Under the pieces are notes generated by a model, which worked only from the letters and a program-made list of their open reading frames with translations, made no database searches and had not been told where the DNA came from. A stretch of DNA of 64,000 nucleotides from an uncultured Collinsella sp. (GTDB lineage: Bacteria; Actinomycetota; Coriobacteriia; Coriobacteriales; Coriobacteriaceae): positions 28,660 to 92,659 of the forward strand of contig UQHZ01000007.1 in the NCBI GenBank assembly GCA_900541055.1. The letters are read 5' to 3'. Below are positions 61,814-64,000 of the stretch, piece after piece (position 1 is the first letter of the stretch; every line of letters begins with the position of its first letter). The position numbers were made by a program, and so were the translations under genes.

Positions 61814-62695
61814 ATGGAGTTTGTTTTTGATAACGGTTCTATTCGCGTAGCACTGAGCACGGCTGGCGGCTCGTTCACCTCAATTGTGGCCGACGGTCGC
61901 GAGTATCTGTGGCAGGGTGACCCGGCGGTCTGGTCGGGCCAGGCACCCATTTGTTTCCCGATCTGCGGCGGCCTTCGTGACGGTCGCGCAATGACCATGG
62001 GCGGCCGCGAGGTCAAGCTTGCCCGTCACGGCTTTGCTCGCAAACAGGAGTGGAAGCTCGAGGAGCAGGGCGACAACATGGTCGCGCTGAGCCTAAGCTC
62101 TGCCGACCATGCCGAGTTGCTCGAGCAGTACCCGTATCCGTTTAAGATCGTTGCTCGTTACACGATCGATTCGGAAAAGGTGGCCGTTTCGTACGAGGTA
62201 ACCAATGAGGGCACCGAGGACATGCCGTTCTTTGTGGGCGGTCACCCCGGCTTTAAGTGCCCGCTCGACGAGGGCGAGTCCTATGACGATTACGAGCTCC
62301 GTTTTGAGCAGCGCGAGGCCGCTGAGCTCTGTACTGCCGTTCCCTCGACGGGCTTGATTGATGTTGAGCATCGCAGCAAGAACCCCATGATCGACCAGAA
62401 CCTGCCGCTGACCCACGAACTCTTCGACTTCGCGGAGACCATCTTTGACGTACTCGAGAGCCGCGTGGTTACGCTTACCAAGAAGACCGAGGACAAGGGC
62501 GTGCGCCTGACGTTCCCCGATATGCCGTACCTGATTGTGTGGAGCAAGCCCGAGGGGGACTTTGTGGCCGTGGAACCGTGGGGCGGCCTGTCCACCTGCT
62601 CCGACGAGGACGATATTCTGGAGCACAAGCGCGGCTGCCTGGTGGCCAAGCCGGGGGAGACCGTTACCCGCGGCTTTGAGATCGAGATCCTTTAA
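61814..62695 (+). CDS. Aldose 1-epimerase family protein (LacX-like), copy 2
   Basis: 293 aa from ATG 61814 (GGGAAGG upstream); an ATG at 61781 adds 11 unconserved residues. Same features as the paralog at 36283: GGSFTSI, LARHGFARKQEW, FFVGGHPGFKCPL, VWSKPEGDFVAVEPW. Position between lacB and lacC recalls lacX-type genes. Likely role: sugar-phosphate or galactose anomer conversion. Confidence 0.9.
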   Translation: MEFVFDNGSIRVALSTAGGSFTSIVADGREYLWQGDPAVWSGQAPICFPICGGLRDGRAMTMGGREVKLARHGFARKQEWKLEEQGDNMVALSLSSADHAELLEQYPYPFKIVARYTIDSEKVAVSYEVTNEGTEDMPFFVGGHPGFKCPLDEGESYDDYELRFEQREAAELCTAVPSTGLIDVEHRSKNPMIDQNLPLTHELFDFAETIFDVLESRVVTLTKKTEDKGVRLTFPDMPYLIVWSKPEGDFVAVEPWGGLSTCSDEDDILEHKRGCLVAKPGETVTRGFEIEIL

Positions 62696-62751
62696 CGAGC
62701 TATCGTATGTTTGGGGCCGCGCGTGTCGTGCCCCGGAAACAGGAGTCCAAC

Positions 62752-63687
62752 ATGATTCTGACCGTTACCATGAACCCGTCGATTGATACGCGCTATCAGC
62801 TCGACAAGTTGATCATCGACGACGTGAACCGCGTGACGCCCGAAAAGACCGCTGGCGGTAAGGGCCTCAACGTGAGCCGCGTGTTGCTGCAGCTGGGAGA
62901 TGACGTGCTCGCGACCGGTCTGCTCGGCGGCCACATGGGTGCCTATATGGCCGAGCTCATGGATGCCGACGGCGTCAAGAACGACTTTGTGCCCATCGCC
63001 GGTGAGACGCGCATTTGCCTGAATATTCTGCACGAGGGCAATCAGACCGAGCTGCTGGAGAGCGGCCCGCAGATCGCCCCGGCCGAGCTCGAGGCCTTTA
63101 CGGCCAAGTTCGCCGAGCTTGCAGCGAAAGCGGACGTCGTGACGCTTTCGGGCTCGCTGCCGCGTGGTGTCGATGCCGGCTACTATGCCGAGCTCGTCAA
63201 GATCGCCGAGGAGGCGGGCGCCAAGGTGCTGCTCGACACCTCGGGTGCATCGCTGGAAGCCGCGCTGGAGTCCGACGCCAAGCCTGAGCTCGTGAAGCCT
63301 AACCTGACCGAGATCAACGGTCTGCTGGGTACGTCCTTTACGACCGATGATGTCGATGCCCTGCGCGAGGCGCTTGCCGCCGATGGCCGCTTTGCCGGTA
63401 TTCCCTGGGTTGTCGTCTCGATGGGCGCTGCCGGTTCGGTGGGCTTCCATGAGGGTCGTGCGTTCCGCGCCAAGACGCCCGCGATTGCGGCTGTGAACGC
63501 GACGGGTTCCGGCGACTCGACCATCGCCGGCTTTGCGCATGCGATTGCTGCTGGTGCCGACGACGTCACGGTGCTCAAGACCGCCAATACCTGCGGCAAG
63601 CTCAACGCCATGGATCCCAAGACCGGCCACCTGGTCATGGATCGCTGGGATGAGATCTACAACAGTGTTGAAGTGACGGAGCTTTAG
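62752..63687 (+). CDS. lacC: Tagatose-6-phosphate kinase (PfkB family)
   Basis: 311 aa from ATG 62752 (CAGGAG upstream). TAGGKGLNVSRVLLQLGDDV, LLDTSGASLEAAL, KPNLTEINGLLGTSF and NATGSGDSTIAGFAHA with the catalytic Asp are PfkB/LacC signatures. It follows lacA-lacB, so it should make tagatose-1,6-bisphosphate. The aldolase lacD is not in the window. Paralog at 37224. Confidence 0.92.
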   Translation: MILTVTMNPSIDTRYQLDKLIIDDVNRVTPEKTAGGKGLNVSRVLLQLGDDVLATGLLGGHMGAYMAELMDADGVKNDFVPIAGETRICLNILHEGNQTELLESGPQIAPAELEAFTAKFAELAAKADVVTLSGSLPRGVDAGYYAELVKIAEEAGAKVLLDTSGASLEAALESDAKPELVKPNLTEINGLLGTSFTTDDVDALREALAADGRFAGIPWVVVSMGAAGSVGFHEGRAFRAKTPAIAAVNATGSGDSTIAGFAHAIAAGADDVTVLKTANTCGKLNAMDPKTGHLVMDRWDEIYNSVEVTEL

Positions 63688-63688
63688 A

Positions 63689-63716
63689 GTTACGCGGTTT
63701 TACCAAACCGCGTAAC
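63689..63716 (+). terminator. Hairpin after lacC
   Basis: Perfect 12-bp stem GTTACGCGGTTT / AAACCGCGTAAC with a TACC loop; no T-run follows. A second long inverted pairing (AGCCCGCCAGAGCG near 63731 with CGCTTTGGCGGGCT near 63815) comes next. Confidence 0.65.
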
Positions 63717-63860
63717 CAGCCGACGCTGCAAGCCCGCCAGAGCGGCAATCTGCCTTTCAGCTTCGGCGGCATGACCAGAAGGTCAATGCCGCCTCGCTTC
63801 AAGGCACCTTGCTCGCTTTGGCGGGCTTTCGCTGTCGTGGCCAAAACATCGGCGTGGTCA

Positions 63861-63919
63861 TTGGGGACGTTCTTAAATGAATGCGGCAGATAGGGACGTT
63901 CCTTTTCTGCCGGCAGTTT
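63861..63919. repeat. Partial copies of both GGGACGTTC repeat types
   Basis: TTGGGGACGTTCTTAAA (from 63861) is shared with 8110 and 59229. The 29 bases at 63891-63919 match 5753-5781 exactly. The two types lie side by side here, suggesting one family. Confidence 0.7.
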
Positions 63920-63954
63920 GGGACACTCCTTACGGGACACCCCCTCCACAGCGC

Positions 63955-64000
63955 CTATGCCAGCTTGTCGATTTGCCCAATCTCCCAGAGCGGAATGTTG
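63955..64000 (-). CDS. C-terminal end of a gene continuing past the window
   Basis: Minus strand reads NIPLWEIGQIDKLA then a stop (TAG at 63955-63957). Only 14 codons are visible. The sequence is protein-like, but no family can be named. Confidence 0.35.
   Translation of the reverse strand, partial: NIPLWEIGQIDKLA

Noticed and set aside
63635..63949. A 104-codon minus-strand open frame at the right end
   Set aside because: It runs through the lacC terminator hairpin and the dispersed repeats, has no domain and no ribosome site.

Overview
The window is a GC-rich actinobacterial chromosome segment. Gene content and codon bias (strong G/C third positions), a Tat system, tmk-holB-ricT synteny, PTS-based sugar uptake and a tagatose-6-phosphate pathway fit a gut Coriobacteriia, most likely Collinsella. 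The genus is an inference from gene content; no rRNA is present.

Left part (1-22.2 kb), housekeeping: an STAS protein, tatA/B-tatC, hypA-hypB, a type IA topoisomerase, a zinc-ribbon membrane protein, a Tat-type lipoprotein serine hydrolase, tmk-holB-ricT, comFC, a solute-binding lipoprotein, hpf, degV, a beta-hydroxyacid dehydrogenase with an unusual Cys/His tail, a HEAT-like protein, an isocitrate dehydrogenase-type enzyme and a SurA-like membrane protein.

Middle part (22.2-39.0 kb), amino sugars and galactosides: a 5'-truncated GlcNAc-type PTS IICB, GntR, nagA and yhcH. Next comes an operon like the pneumococcal bgaC cluster: GH35 beta-galactosidase, mannose-family PTS IIB-IIC-IID-IIA with a TPR-like gene inside it, a second GntR, agaS and a second nagA. 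Then come a flavodoxin, an epimerase and a LacC-like kinase. An ~0.8-kb duplication (nagA 3' end plus yhcH) abuts tRNA-Thr(CGU).

Right part (39.3-63.7 kb), lactose/beta-galactosides: an orphan PTS IIB-like protein that lost its phosphorylatable His, galM, a DeoR regulator and a Fic protein. Three paralogous LacI / lactose-type EIICB / GH1 6-phospho-beta-galactosidase modules follow, then one EIIA (lacF), lacA, lacB, an epimerase and lacC. No lacD aldolase is visible. The modules would import and phosphorylate different beta-galactosides, GH1 would split them, and Gal-6-P would pass through LacAB and LacC.

The most interesting signals are non-coding. (1) A pair of 9-bp direct repeats (consensus RTRAACGGT) spaced exactly 21 bp apart sits upstream of seven sugar loci, suggesting one undescribed regulator over the whole set. 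(2) An eight-copy, ~80-bp-period family of 55-bp palindromes with covarying inner arms lies in three intergenic regions. (3) Several other dispersed inverted repeats occur, including a 25-bp-arm palindrome over the fic promoter.
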